NCBI GenBank assembly: GCA_034440575.1
Contig: JAOTOL010001548.1
Span: forward strand, 1,213,501 to 1,277,500
Length of the DNA stretch: 64,000 nucleotides
Direction: 5' to 3'
DNA from: Imbricaverruca yamaguchii
Lineage: Eukaryota; Arthropoda; Thecostraca; Neoverrucidae
The translations under genes and the position numbers were made by a program. The notes under the pieces were generated by a model, which was not told the origin of the DNA, searched no databases, and saw nothing but the letters and a program-made list of their open reading frames with translations. This document shows positions 46,500 to 59,479 of the stretch, one piece after another. How positions within the stretch are numbered: the first letter of the stretch is position 1; each line of letters opens with the position of its first letter.

Positions 46500-48150
46500 C
46501 TGGTCTATGTGCTAAGTGTTCGATGAGGTCGTTGTTTAGATGGCCTTGTTGGGTGTTTTCGGCACAATTCACTGCTAATTCATTTGCAATGCTACTTGCG
46601 ACGCTGTGAGTCGGAAATGTTAGGACGACTGAGTGTCAGCTAGATTATCGCTGAAGCTGTACTTATTCTTCACTTTCCCTAGCAGTTACCTAAACGTCGT
46701 CGCCTGGAGGGAAGGCTAAAGTTGGGGATTCGCTTAATGCAGTTAGTGTGCCACCGGTTTGCGCTGCCTAAATGGAGGCTTGGGGAAGCATAACCCGATG
46801 CTGTGTTGTATGCATCTACAAAGCAGCATGCCTTCGTTGATGCACATACACGTATACGGAAAGCGACGCAAGCAATAAACAAACGCCACACAAAACACTT
46901 AGTCATGCCTGAAGCATGCTGACATTCTTTTCCACAACGGGCCCACTTGGTTCTTCATCGGATAGGGGAAATGAAGCCGAAAATTGCAGGGACGTGTCAG
47001 GAGAGACGAGCGATGACTGCGTTGATTGCCAATGGCCTGAAGGCAAAAGGGAATTCCGAGGGACCAGATGAGCCGTGAGTCATCCGGCCTCGACCTTGCG
47101 TGTAGGCTACAGTGCGTCAGCTGAGGCTCGGAAAAACCCAGGGGTGAGAAACCAGGCCGCTTGGAAAACCCGGATGTGAAAACAAACACATAGGGTAAGG
47201 TTGCACCGGCTGCTTCGGCCAAATTGACTTGGGACTTCACCTGCGTGTTAAAGGGAATATCTTATATACCTTTGCCTGTCGAATGGAGCATACTTATTGC
47301 GACTAAATTTTGTTGTTCCTGCATATAATATGGAGGTTGAATTGTTTGTTTGCCTGTTTGTTTATTGGGTGGTTCTCGATGCACTTTACGCACGATTACG
47401 GCTAATAGCGCCGCCCACACTGCTTCGCCGGTAGGCCACGGGATTTGGAAATGTCCCGAGTGGTGATGGAGAGTGGATACTTCGCAAGTGACCATAAGGT
47501 GCTTCAGAAGCTGGAGGTGTCTCTTTATCACAGCAGCAGGCGCCGCGTGCTGGAAGTGCATGTATTGCGATGGAAGACACTGCGGGACAACGCTGCTGTA
47601 ACGTGTGCAAAATACAGTAATATTATCAATACGCTATTCCCCCGAAAATTGACGCCAGGAAGATGTACGTGAGAATAGTCATATCCTGAAAATATGAGCG
47701 AAATCGGAGCGTACGTGAATGGGATTCTTAGTGCGAATGCGAATGCGAATGTGTTCCTGATATTTTGACATGCCTGGAAGGGAAGGGGAACGGCAGTGAC
47801 GGTTGGAAAGGAAGGTCGTCCGTAAGATTGGTGCGTTGATGCCGGGGTCGACTTGGCGGTGTCAGCTTACATCAGGAGCAGTATCCTGCGGCCACTGGGT
47901 ACTTATCCCATCTCTTGTCCGACGTCATCACCATATGATCACTTGAACGCAAACATATAGTTATTCAATGCAGCTTTTCTCTTTAGATCCCTGGATGATT
48001 TCGAAGCTTGCTGGCATACATTATGTTCATATATGTGCGAACCTTCCTTGATCTAGCTTAATGTTGCCCCTGGTTCTCGTGCAAATGAAAGCCTGTCATT
48101 GTTTCCATGGTTGGCTCATAAACAATGGTCCTGGGAAGTCTCACTCTAAA
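46500..48150. other. No confident gene
   Basis: Apart from the truncated SINE at 47341, I see only short unsupported frames. Confidence 0.45.
47341..47466 (-). mobile_element. SINE family A, truncated copy
   Basis: Only the tail and body remain (TTTGTTTATTGGGTGGTTC through GGAAATGTCCCGAGTGG); the tRNA-like head is missing. It lies in otherwise gene-free DNA. Confidence 0.72.
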
Positions 48151-48154
48151 TGAA

Positions 48155-48745
48155 ATAGGTGAGCGCCGGTGTTGTCGCATAGCCGAGTTTTCGCTACAGT
48201 TGGGAGCGCACACCGGTGTTGTCGCATAGCCGAGTTTTCGCTACAGTTGGCGCACCCGGTGTTGTCGCTAGCCATTTTGACAGTTGGGAGCGAGCCGGTG
48301 TTGTCGCATAGCCGAGTTTTCGACAGTTGGGAGCGCACGCCGGTGTTGTCGCATAGCCAGTTTTCGCTACGTTGGGGCGCACCCGGTGTTGTCGCATAGC
48401 CGTTTTCGCTACGTTGGGAGCGCACACCGGTGTTGTCGCATAGCCGAGTTTTCGCTACAGTTGGGAGCGCACACCGGTGTTGTCGCATAGCCGAGTTTTC
48501 GCTACAGTTGGGAGCGCACACCGGTGTTGTCGCATAGCCGAGTTTTCGCTACAGTTGGGAGCGCACACCGGTGTTGTCGCATAGCCGAGTTTTCGCTACA
48601 GTTGGGAGCGCACACCGGTGTTGTCGCATAGCCGAGTTTTCGCTACAGTTGGGAGCGCACGCCGGTGTTGTCGCATAGCCGAGTTTTCGCTACAGTTGGG
48701 AGCGCACACCGGTGTTGTCGCATAGTCGAGTTTTCGCTTCAGTTG
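48155..48745. repeat. 47-bp minisatellite, about 13 copies
   Basis: The unit contains GGTGTTGTCGCATAGCCGAG and TTTTCGCTACAGTTGGGAGC. Copies at 48250-48420 carry scattered 1-3 bp deletions, while the rest are almost identical, which could also reflect read errors in the assembly. Confidence 0.93.
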
Positions 48746-49484
48746 TGTGTGCATACCGGCGTGGTTGCTACTACAGGAACCACCTGGAAGTGTGTCGGGG
48801 CATGCCAGTCAGCCGCACCGTTTTGATTGCCACCTAGAGATGCAGGGCCTGGCCTGCGGTGGTGTAGATAGGCCGACGTTCGTCAGGCGAAGTTATCACG
48901 CGAGCACTTTCCGGGGTCGCTGTGACTCGCCGTTTGTTTTTCACCTCACAAAATCATGAAAGCCTGCCCAGGAAAAAGATGTTGGGATAGCCGCCGACAG
49001 GCGAAAACGACAAACACCACCTAGGCAGTACCGGTACAGTCGTCGGCAATGGCGACAAACAACAAACAGCCACTGCCGACTGGTGGTGGTCTCGGGTCAA
49101 CGACCTGCCTTCCCAGCACACACTGACGTCACCGACTTCTCATTGGTCCACTATGTTGTCATGACGTCACACACGGCTGATGGCCACCGGAACTGCCCAG
49201 TCGTGAGGTCTTGGTACACCGCTGAAGCGATCTCGGGGGCCCGAACCGGCAGCACCCATGGCGCATTCCCAGCCAGAGAATCGGTACCATGGAGACTTGC
49301 CGTCGAGCTCTATTGCCAGGGACTGCCCAGCACACTCTTCTTCCGGGCAGAAGATACGTGGCTGGATGACGTAACGCGGCACGCCGCCCCAAGACCGAGA
49401 GATGCAACAGTCGCTGCGATGGACGTTGTTACTCGCAGCGTCTCCTTCAGGATATATTCTGCTACAGAGACACGACAAGTCACG

Positions 49485-49635
49485 ACCTTGCCATTGGGTG
49501 GTACCTTGTCCCGGGCGCTTGACATTGGGTGGTACCTTGTCCCGGGCGCTTGACATTGGGTGGTACCTTGTCCTGGGCGCTTGACATTGGGTGGTACCTT
49601 GTCCCGGGCGCTTGACATTGGGTGGTACCATGTCC
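49485..49635. repeat. 31-bp minisatellite, about 4.5 copies
   Basis: GGTGGTACCTTGTCCCGGGC plus GCTTGACATTG, nearly identical copies. Confidence 0.93.
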
Positions 49636-50159
49636 TTGGTGTGCAATGTAGGCTGTTTACCGGACCCGGAAGTTAGATATAGACTGCTGTTTGTAGTGGA
49701 CGTCCTCATACGTCATGACTTAATGTTTACACGTTACACCCCACGTGACCGCGGCCAGCCAGAGCCTACACCAATAGGCTTCCTACTCAGGTGACCTGCC
49801 GTGGCCCGGAAGGGGTGTATTCACGCACATGCAAATTTCGACATGAATTTGTTCGATGGGTAGGATAAACTGAACATTGAGAATAATACGATCAAATGGT
49901 AGCCTTGCAATGAAGCAAGTGTTGAAAGTACACTTTTCACAGCCGTGGCTAAAGGGTAGCCTCACAATTTTGACACTGGGAAGCACCTTCCCGGTATGAA
50001 AATCCCCCACCTCAACCACCCAGAGAATCCACTGATGCCCTGCCGCCGCGTTTCGAAATCAAACGCAGGCGACGTGATCTCAGATGCGGTGGGTCAGGCG
50101 TAACTCGGCTACACAACGCCGGCTTTCGAAATGAGCGACGGCTGTCACGCATCGACCGC

Positions 50160-50830
50160 GGGTGCTGCGGCCGTCCCAGACGAGGTCATGGCCCGGCCTA
50201 GGGTGAGGTGGTGACCCGGTGTCGGTCGAGGTCGTGACCCGGCACCGGGAGAGGTCGTGACCCGGTGTAGGGTAGCGGGCGTCCCGGGTGAGGTGGTGAC
50301 CACCTCATCCGGTGTCGGTCGAGGGCGTGACCCGGCACCGGGAGAGGTGATGACCCAGTGTAGGGTGAGGTGATGACCCAGTGTAGGGTGAGGTGGTGAT
50401 GACCCAGTGTAGGGTGAGGTGGTGACCCGGTGTAGGGTGAGGTGGTAACCCAGTGTAGGGTGAGGTGGTGACCCGGTGTAGGGTGAGGTGGTGACCCAGT
50501 GTCGGTCGAGGTCGTGACCCGGCACCGGGAGAGGTCGTGACCCGGTGCAGGGTGAGGTGGTGGCCCAGTGTAGGATTAGGTGGTGACCCAGTGTCGGTCG
50601 AGGTCGTGACTCGGCACCGGGAGAGGTCGTGACCCAGTGTAGGGTATCGGCTGTCCCGGGCAAGGTGGTGACCTGGTGTAGGGTGAGGTGGTGACCCGGT
50701 GTAGGGTGAGGTGGTGGCCCGGTGTAGGGTGAGGTGGTGACCCGGTGTAGGATGAGATGGTGACCCGGTGTAGGATGACGACCGTCCCGGTGTGAGGTGA
50801 TGACCCGGTGTGAGGCGGCGGCCGTCGGTC
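50160..50830. repeat. GTGACCCGGTGTAGGGTGAGG array
   Basis: Units of 22-24 bp are arranged in longer blocks that include GTCGAGGTCGTGACCCGGCA. The plus strand repeatedly shows GGTGAGG, a donor-like string, but no neighbouring exon was recognised. Confidence 0.9.
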
Positions 50831-51624
50831 GGACCAGTGCCGCGGGCATCTGTCGGGCCAGCACCGTTACCCTGACCGACTGCCGTGCCCGTCGCGTGGC
50901 GGCTGGCGCAGCCGGCGCTGGTGCCGCGCCGGCGACTCAGCCAGCCAGCCGCGCGGTGACTCAGCGATTTGAAGAAAGCGTGTCGTTTCTCGTTTTCCCG
51001 GGCATGTTTTTTTTTGTCATGCGTGGCATTGATGGACTGATGCCGGGCCGTTGTTGGTATGGATGTGGGCGGTCCAAACCCTGTGGAGTCGGCTCATGTC
51101 CCATCTCGCAGCTGATAACCTGTACCGGGCGCTATCCCGGACGAGGTGGTAACCACTGCCCTGGACTGCATTTTCCCGGTTGTTCTCGTCTGGACACTTC
51201 TCTACCACTTCCTGGTACGAAATCTTATCGTCACCCATTGCCAGATTTTAAGATTATCGTGCTCTGCTGATATTTCATCGCTACTCTTAAATAGCTATGA
51301 AAATGTGGTATACACATCGCTGGTTAAAGCTTGCTGACTATCAAATGCTACTTCAGCTTCGTGGATCAGTGAAGTGTCCCGGTTCCGTTACTGTGTACGC
51401 CATTGCCGGATTTTCTTCCCAGTTCCTACCGTCTGGTACCTAATTTGGTAGTGACGATGTCCGACTGACGCCAGGCCGGTTTCAACACACAATATCTCCG
51501 CCATTCTCCCGGAACAGTTCGCGAACCCGGTGAAGCCGGTGCGAACTTCCTCCATGACGCTTGACTTCAGCTTCTTCCACGACGCCACTTTCGGCGGTGG
51601 CCAAGTCGAGGGTGCACTGAGTGC

Positions 51625-51875
51625 CATGTGCGATGGAGACGCTGCTCCTCATCAAGGAGAAGTGGCACTGGAGACGCTGCTCCTGACCAAGGAGAAGTGG
51701 CACCGGAGACGCTGCTCCTGACCAAGGAGAAGTGGCGCCGGGGATATGCTGCTCCTCACCAAAGAGAAGTGGCACCGGAAACGCTGCTCCTTACCAGGGA
51801 GAAATGGCACCGGAGACGCTGCTCAGTACCGAAAAGTGGCACCGGAGACGATACTCGGCACTAAGAAGTGGCGCC
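51625..51875. repeat. About 36-bp array with GAGAAGTGGCACCGGAGACG
   Basis: Six or seven copies of the unit GAGAAGTGGCACCGGAGACG, CTGCTCCTGACCAAG. The outermost units are diverged. Confidence 0.9.
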
Positions 51876-52394
51876 ATACGCATGGTGTGAGATGAAGACA
51901 TGTGCGGCCATCGGTCTGGTCGGCTCGGTGACGCCGCCGTTCGAACTGACGTCACATTGTGTCACGTGACTGACACCACTCCGTGTGACGTCAGATCCGA
52001 GCTCCTGACTGCCCTGACTGCTCCTCCTGGAGCCGGGCATAGCTGGAGATCTCGCATCAAGCCAACGGTCATCCAAGTCCTCATCTTCAAGACATATTTT
52101 CAGACTGAAAATGGAAAATGACAAATTAACGTTAGCAGAGTACCAAACTGGTGGGGGGCAGATCCACCGACCAACCCAGAGTCTCCAGGAACGGAATCGG
52201 TCATAATATGGCGCCAAACATCCGCGGTCCCGCAGTGGAAGCCAGGATTCAAGGTCACCGAGAGCTCCTTTTTCTCATGGCGACGCCAGTGGCTGTGAAA
52301 GCGCGCCACTATCGGGCAAGCCAAAAGTGGTTGAGTCAGTTTTTCGTCCCAATAGTGTGCCACTGGCGCTTGTCCGAAGCGTGTGTATTCGTCA

Positions 52395-52512
52395 AATGAC
52401 CATGACTCACAGGCTGTGGTCGTGACCTTGACCTTTGATACATGCCATCTGCTGGTTGTGGGCGTAACCTCGACCTTGACCACATGACCTCCGCTTGCTG
52501 TGATCGCAACCG
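52395..52512. repeat. Three diverged copies of about 45 bp
   Basis: GTGACCTTGACCTTTGATAC, then TAACCTCGACCTTGACCACA, with CTGTGGT/TTGTGGG/CTGTGAT before each. Confidence 0.65.
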
Positions 52513-52514
52513 TA

Positions 52515-54300
52515 TAATATAAACAAACATACAATTGTCAGGCGTTGAAGTGTAACTAGGCGAGTTTTGCTACCCTAAGCAGGCATTTGTTCTCAATTTG
52601 AGCATTTGAGCAGCGCACTCATTTACCAATTGCGTCACTGATGATTGCAGCCCTGCACTGCAGAGCGAGCCGTCCCACGACATCAGAATTGCCATCAACA
52701 CTTAACGCATATCAGCAGCAGCTTTTGTTTGCTTGCTGCCAATGGCTTACAAAATGCTACTTACCACAGAGCGTTTTCCTACGACCCTGTCAGAATTACG
52801 ATAGCTTCACTAAGTTCGGTTGCATGATGCATGCAGGCACAGACACCTCCACGAATGTGTTTCGATTTTTATGAGAAAATGTGAAAGGGGAATGAAAGGG
52901 AGCTTTGCTTGCCAGGTTTGGGCCAGTCTTTAGAGCATAGTCATAATATGTGGTTCACGTCTAACTTTTGTAGCAATAGTTGACACCTAATTCAAATATA
53001 AATGTTTATAGCAGGATTCTATTAAGGGAAGCAGTGTCACAAGTCAATATAGACAGGTAACATAGCTGCATAAGCAAGTCTGATGCATGCATCCATTGGT
53101 CTGTTTCTTCAGCTGTGTCTACATTCTAAATAGGCATATTTTATGCATCGGTATGCTTTTTAAACCTAAACCTGCTTTAACTTAAACGTGCGTACGATTT
53201 GTACAGTTATTTCTGACACCAGGGATTGACATAACTTAAATTACTTTTACCTCACCCAATTGAAATATTAAGTTACTAAATAGGTCATAACATTTAGGAT
53301 TTACCGCAAGATTAAGCACAAGCAACTTTGACGAAGAGGGGAGATAGAGGCGTTGGTTTTCATGGAAATTGTTAGTATTGCTGAAGTTGTTAAATGCGCC
53401 CTGAACATTTTGTTTGGTCCAGTTCCCTTGAAAAGTCTCGAATCGTTTCTTTTTTTTGGAGGCGTCTGCTAAAATCTTACAGTGCTAAAGCATGTGCAAA
53501 GCAAAAGTTGTTGCATACAACCGCGCCACATACACATGCTCTCTCAAGGGGAAGCTTCTCACGTGGTCAGTTGTTCGGCGCTGAACTGCGGTTTGAGTTC
53601 TATAAGAACAAAAAAACAGAGGCGGCAAATTACGGGTGGGGTGAGACAGCAGGAGGGGGAGGCGGCGGTGGTGAGCTGACCCCAGGTGGATATGGTGGTG
53701 AAGGCTAGCTTTTGTATCCCTATCTAGAATATTCATTGCTTGTTTATGCTACACACGATGTGGGTCAACCAAAGCTTACCAAAATATACGACATACGTCT
53801 AGCAGCAGCTTTGTTGTTTTATATGCATAACCATCAGAGGAATGGGTGTTGAAATTGATTACTGATAGGTCAGTTATCGATAAAATATCAGATGAAATAA
53901 AAATCACGAATCGTCTCCCCCACCCCAGTGAAATCTGAATCATCCGTTACCCGAGCTATGTGAGGACAAATTGTAAGCATAGCAGAGTAACTTTTCTCGC
54001 GTTATTGTATTCTCGCAGGGAAATCTTTCGTCGTTCTCTGTTCGGGTGATGTTAATTTCCTGGCCCCTCAACACAGTGATGGTTCAGGATGTTCCTCAAA
54101 TAACTAATCGCCTGGAAAAATGTCCGCCTTTCTGCCGCGTGCCGGCACACCGCCAGTCAGATGTGGCATACCCGGAAATAAATTCCTCGTTCGCACAGTT
54201 GTTCGCCGCCACCGACGCCCCCATTGGCAAGGTTCCTCTTCTCCATTGGCCAGCCACAAGTCAGACTCGTAGCCAAGTAAAGGAAGTCAATCTGCCCCCT
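52515..54300. other. Gene-free AT-rich stretch
   Basis: No supported coding region, RNA gene or array. Confidence 0.5.
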
Positions 54301-54309
54301 TTTTGAAAA

Positions 54310-54645
54310 CCCGCAGTGGCCACAACTGGGCAGAGGTTTGGTCAAGACCGTGCGGTGCCACCATGGGGAACTCAGCAAACTGGGCAGAGGTTTGGCCAAG
54401 ACCGTGCGGTGCCACCATGGGGAACTCAGCCAACTGGGCAGAGGTTTGGCCAAGACCGTGCGGTGCCACCATGGGGAACTCAGCCAACTGGGCAGAGGTT
54501 TGGCCAAGACCGTGCGGTGCCACCATGGGGACCTCAGCCGACTGGGCAGAGGTTTGGCCAAGACCGTGCGGTGCCACCATGATGACCTCAGCCGACTGGG
54601 CAGAGGTTTGGCCAAGACCGTGCGGTGCCACCATGATGACCTCAG
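54310..54645. repeat. 54-bp minisatellite, about 6 copies
   Basis: The unit is CAACTGGGCAGAGGTTTGGC, CAAGACCGTGCGGTGCCACC, ATGGGGAACTCAGC. 54 is a multiple of 3. It runs into GC-rich unique sequence at 54645-54830 that contains a perfect 33-bp tandem duplication (AGAAGGACACGGCGGGCGTC onward). Confidence 0.93.
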
Positions 54646-54829
54646 CTGCCAGGATCGGCGGGCCGACTGTGACGGCCGGCCTCAGCGGCGGCCGCAGAAG
54701 GACACGGCGGGCGTCCATCTGCGATGCAGAAGGACACGGCGGGCGTCCATCTGCGATGCAGATGCCGTTCGGACGACCTCGGCCTACGGGCGACCCTGCA
54801 GCGGGACGGCCGTGTCGGCTGCAGTGGCA

Positions 54830-55215
54830 CAGGCCGCGCTGCCGGCAGCTGCCTGGCCCCTGGTGTGGCTGCCGGCAGCTGCCTGGCTCCTGGTGTGGCA
54901 GACGGCCGCTGCCTGGCTCCTGGTGTGGCTGCCGGCAGCTGCCTGGCTCCTGGTGTGGCAGACGGCCGCTGCCTGGCTCCTGGTGTGGCAGACGGCCGCT
55001 CCCTGGCTCCTGGTGTGGCTGCCGGCAGCTGCCTGGCTCCTGGTGTGGCTGCCGGCAGCTGCCTGGCCCCTGGTGTGGCTGCCGGCAGCTGCCTGGCTCC
55101 TGGTGTGGCTGCCGGCAGCTCCCTGGCTCCTAGTGTGGCAGATGGCCGCTCCCTGGCTCTTGGTGTGGCTGCCAGCCGCTCCCTGGCTCCTGGTGGGGCA
55201 GACAGCCGCTCCCTG
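54830..55215. repeat. 30-bp minisatellite, about 13 copies
   Basis: The unit is GCTGCCTGGCTCCTGGTGTG plus GCTGCCGGCA or GCAGACGGCC, two alternating variants. A possible exon between this and the 54-bp array could not be resolved. Confidence 0.92.
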
Positions 55216-55734
55216 CCCCGTCACAAGGTCCTTGTGACACTGCATAGCTAACTGGCCAGTCCCCGCCCCTTGTTTGGCCGACTGACCCCTGCTCCGCTGC
55301 ATGCTGCCGGTTTCTGCCACACCTTCGATGCATAAATTATAGCTGCAATCAGCACCTTCACCACAGCACGCACTGCAGCCCATGACACCGTCGTGGTGTT
55401 GGATCGCGTGCTTCTTCAATATGCTAAAAAAAAGCAGAATGATAATCCATGGCAGCAATGACAATAGGTGATCTGTCGGACTGACTGCTCTGTCTTGTCT
55501 TGCGCTGATTGATCAGTGTTGTCTTGCACCGCACAATGGCCTGAGTGAATTGGGTCACAGCTATGAATTGTGTATGTTCCTTTTTTTTTTAAATAAAATA
55601 ATCCGAGTTCTTCCTGAAGTGGGTTGGCTATTGGAACCCGGATCTTATTGTTAAGCAGAGCTTGTTGCGTGAACCCTGGCCCCACCACCCAACCCATGAA
55701 TTATAGTTAAATGGCAGAATTTTGACCGAAAGTT

Positions 55735-55925
55735 TAACGTGCCGTCAATTCACCGAAACGGTTGCCCGGTAGCTCGTCCCCGGCCCCATTGAGCCATGTG
55801 GCAACTGACCCTCTCAGCCGGGGGCTAAATGCGAGCGCGCGGAGCGATGCGAACCCTGTGTCGCCAGGACAGGGGAGACTAGCGCCGGCCAACGCTTCAA
55901 CCAACTGTGCAACTGGGGCGGCGAA
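55735..55925 (-). mobile_element. SINE family B, copy 2 (tRNA-derived)
   Basis: Read on the minus strand, it has TTGCACAGTTGGTTGAAGCG (A-box-like) and CAGGGTTCGCATCGC (B-box-like), followed by a body with CCGGGGACGAGCTACCGGGC. It matches the copy at 16570-16745. Confidence 0.6.
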
Positions 55926-56324
55926 GGCGAGATGATGCTGATTTTTCAACGTGAAAACTATTTTCATTCTGAAGGTCAGGTGCTGAAGCACGCCCCGATG
56001 ATACCTCTACAAAAAGCATTACGGGATTTGCACTTTCGAATATTTCTTCATGAGCAGTATTGTATCATGTTCAGTGTCTCAGTAGATACACACATTGCAG
56101 AATGGCACATTTGTTTTGGCTTTGTAACGCTTCATTAATTTTCCTTAATTTTCGGTCAGGAAAGGTGCGAAATCTACCTTGAGAACTTGTACCAAGGTAG
56201 CTTGAGCTACGAAATCTACATTGAGAACTTGTACCAACTCAGTCTATTCGTATAAATACTGAATAATTAGCTGTCTTTGTGTGGGTAGTACGTACGCATC
56301 AAACGACCGTCGTCCTGCCGAGGG

Positions 56325-57665
56325 AACCACGGCTGGTGGTGGTGTCAGACGCGCAGTGGGACGAGGTTGGTGACAGCGGTGTGTTGTGCTGCTCCCTCTG
56401 CCTGGACACGGGTGGTGGTGGTGTCAGACGCGCAGTGGGACGGGCTGGTGACAGCGGTGTGTTGTGCTGCTCCCTCTGTCTGGACACGGGTGGTGGTGGT
56501 GTCAGACGCGCAGTGGGACGGGCTGGTGACAGCGGTGTGTTGTGCTGCTCCCTCTGCCCGGACACGGCTGGTGGTGGTGTCAGACGCGCAGTGGGACGGG
56601 TTGGTGACAGCGGTGTGCTGTGCTGCTCACACTGCCTGGACACGGCTGGTGGTGATGTCAGACGCGCAGTGGGACGGGTTGGTGACAGCGGTGTGTTGTG
56701 CTGCTCCCTCTGCCCGGACACGGCTGGTGGTGGTGTCAGACGCGCAGTGGGACGCAGTACGGGTTGTGACAGCGGTGTGTTGTGCTGCTCCCTCTGCCCG
56801 GACACGGCTGGTGGTGGTGTCAGATGTGCAGTGGGACGGGTTTGTGACAGCGGTGTGTTGTGCTGCTCCCTCTGCCTGGACACGGCTGGTGGTGGTGTCA
56901 GACGCGCAGTGGGACGGGTTGGTGACAGCGGTGTGCTGTGCTGCTCACACTGCCCGGACACGGCTGGTGGTGATGTCAGACGCGCAGTGGGACGGGTTGG
57001 TGACAGCGGTGTGTTGTGCTGCTCCCTCTGTCTGGACACGGGTGGTGGTGGTGTCAGACGCGCAGTGGGACGGGCTGGTGACAGCGGTGTGTTGTGCTGC
57101 TCCCTCTGCCTGGACACGGCTGGTGGTGGTGTCAGACGCGCAGTGGGACGGGTTGGTGACAGCGGTGTGTGTGTGCTCCACTGCCTGGACACGGCTGGTG
57201 GTGGTGTCAGACGCGCAGTGGGACGGGTTGGTGACAGCGGTGTGCGTGCTGCTCACACTGCCCGGACACGGCTGGTGGTGTGTCGACGCGCAGTGGGACG
57301 GGTTGGTGACAGCGGTGTGCTGGCGTCCCTCTGCCCGGACACGGCTGGTGGTGATGTCAGACGCGCAGTGGGACGGGTTGGTGACAGCGGTGTGTTGTGC
57401 TGCTCACACTGCCCGGACACGGCTGGTGGTGATGTCAGACGCGCAGTGGGACGGGTTGGTGACAGCGGTGTGTTGTGCTGCTCCCTCTGCCTGGATACGT
57501 CTGGTGGTGGTGTCAGACGCGCAGTGGGACGGGTTTGGTGACAGCGGTGTGTTGTGCAGCTCACACTGCCTGGACACGGCTGGTGGTGGTGTCAGACGCG
57601 CAGTGGGACGGGTTGGTGACAGCGGTGTGCTGTGCTGCTCCCTCTGCCTGGACACGGCTGACCAG
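56325..57665. repeat. 78-bp minisatellite, about 17 copies
   Basis: The unit is GGCTGGTGGTGGTGTCAGAC, GCGCAGTGGGACGGGTTGGT, GACAGCGGTGTGTTGTGCTG, CTCCCTCTGCCTGGACAC (26 codons). Copies near 57160-57330 have 1-4 bp deletions. Plus frames of 420 and 556 residues and a 297-residue minus frame are open through it. Confidence 0.94.
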
Positions 57666-57688
57666 CTGACTCGTCGGCCGCTTACCAG

Positions 57689-57976
57689 CCATGGAACGGC
57701 AGCGTGTCTCCTGTTGTCGGGGCGGCAGCCAACCCGCAGTCTGACTCCGCCTCGCCCACTTTCTCAGACGCCAAAGCCGAGGCGTCCTCAACGGCGGCGA
57801 CCTCGGCTTTGGCTGGGTGGACCGCCGTTGGCCTACACCAGCTCCAGCGGTGTGTTGACTGCACTTGTACCACAGTTGGGTGCGGTCCATTCTCGCCACA
57901 TACTCGGCGCAAGTGTACGACAAACAACTGTCGTTTGCAACAAACCACCAGCCACATCCAACACGCGACAGGAAAG
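57689..57976 (+). CDS. Possible exon after the 78-bp array
   Basis: The acceptor is CTTACCAG and the frame reads WNGSVSPVVGAAANPQSD, then a Ser/Ala-rich part and a Cys-rich part (CVDCTCTTVGCGPF, KCTTNNCRLQQ). A donor-like GGAAAG|GTTCAT follows. Composition is protein-like, but I recognise no family and the opposite strand is also partly open. Confidence 0.2.
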
Positions 57977-58709
57977 GTTCATCGGCAATGTTCCTTTGCT
58001 TCTCGCAGAAAATGCTTTTCCACAACGGCCAATTTAATGTAGTTTGGCGGGTACGAGCCAAGAAGAATTTGGCTCGCTATATATCATGCAAGTTTCTTCG
58101 ACGCCATGTTGACTATTTGTCTGCAAAAAGACCATCTGTATACAGTGTTCAGGTCCGTGTTTGAAGGCTGTAATGGTAGGCTCCCTGTTGCCAGTAAGTG
58201 TGGGAGAATCAGTCTACAGCAGCAAGGCGGTGCCATGGAACACACCACAACTGGGACAATGGTCGGCACATCGAGCGCCGTGTACAGGGAGCCCCGCGAG
58301 GGTCGACTAATGCTCAATTAGCAGCACAAATGAAGCTCTTTTGCCATGCCTGTGCTGGAAGGATCGACGAGATCGTTGCATGGGCGCTACATGACCAATG
58401 TAGTCGATGCGCCCCAAAGCCCTAATAATTAACTGACGAGATCGTTGCTAACTAGTGTTTGCCCGCCACACCAATGCGCTTACCACTTCCTCGACAAAGC
58501 TACTGGCCACCCTACCGTGGGGTCTGTTGTGTTGCAGCGACATGATAACACGGAGATGCAGGCTGAGTCGGTTTGTGTTGCATTCTAAAATATATTGGAT
58601 AAAATACGATTTAATTATCCAACACTCAAGTGGAGCAAGAGTTCACCTCCGCGCCCCGACCGCGATCAGGCACAGTGTCAACATATATGAAGCTCGATCC
58701 GGCACAATG

Positions 58710-59460
58710 TTAACCCGTCCCGTCTCGGGGGTCTTCAACCGCCCCCCTCAGGTATTTCACGGATAGCGCACGAATGGCGCGAGGCAGCGCGCCCAAATTT
58801 GGCATACCTTTTTCCACATCAATTTGACATGCTGATTAAAAAATTGTAGGTTAGGTCATCTAGGGTCAATGAGTTAGTCAAGGTCAAGTGAGGTCACCTC
58901 CAAAAAAGTTAAACCAGTCGTCACGCTTTAACGGATACAGATATTTTAATGAAACTTTCAGCGTTTGCTTATCTTTACGGATGCAAGAAAACGTACGAGT
59001 GGAATTTTAATATTTTTTTGTTTGTTTTTGACTACATATAAATTTTGCGTATTTGCCAAATTGCAGTTCAAATACAGGATTCTGGCTGAAGTGAGCATTT
59101 GTTATCAGGGCAAGTTGACTTCCAACAACGTTTCTCGGTCTGCTCTACCCATTGGGAAAAGGAAAATTAAAGACAACTTTAAAACTCAAAATTTTCAAAT
59201 TAAAAAAAAATTGGAGGGGGGGGGGGTCAATTTTTTTAGCCCTGGTCGATTTCGCTGTCCTTTTCGCATTCCAAATAAATTTTTTTTTTCATTTTTCCTC
59301 CAAAATGAACTCCCCAGAGTCAAAAACATAATGTAAGTCGTGAAAAGTGGTGAAAATCTAGCCCCACTGGTGACGTCACTTTTTGTGGAACTTACTTTGG
59401 GGGGGGGGCCCGGTTTGGGGGGGGGCCGGTACTCGTCGAGCGCTTTCCGATGACACCACG
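58710..59460 (+). mobile_element. TTAA element family 1, copy 3 (3' truncated)
   Basis: It starts TTAACCCGTCCCGTCTCGGG and follows the body of the other copies to TCGTCGAGCGCTTTCCGATG near 59450. There the 90-bp minisatellite takes over, so the right terminus is lost. Poly-G and poly-T tracts have expanded inside it. Confidence 0.6.
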
Positions 59461-59479
59461 ATGAGCACCACGATGGGAA

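Noticed and set aside
56279..58037. Plus frames of 420 and 556 residues with Cys-rich repeats
   Set aside because: These are by-products of the 78-bp array, which is also open for about 300 residues on the opposite strand. Only the unique tail is listed, as a weak exon candidate.
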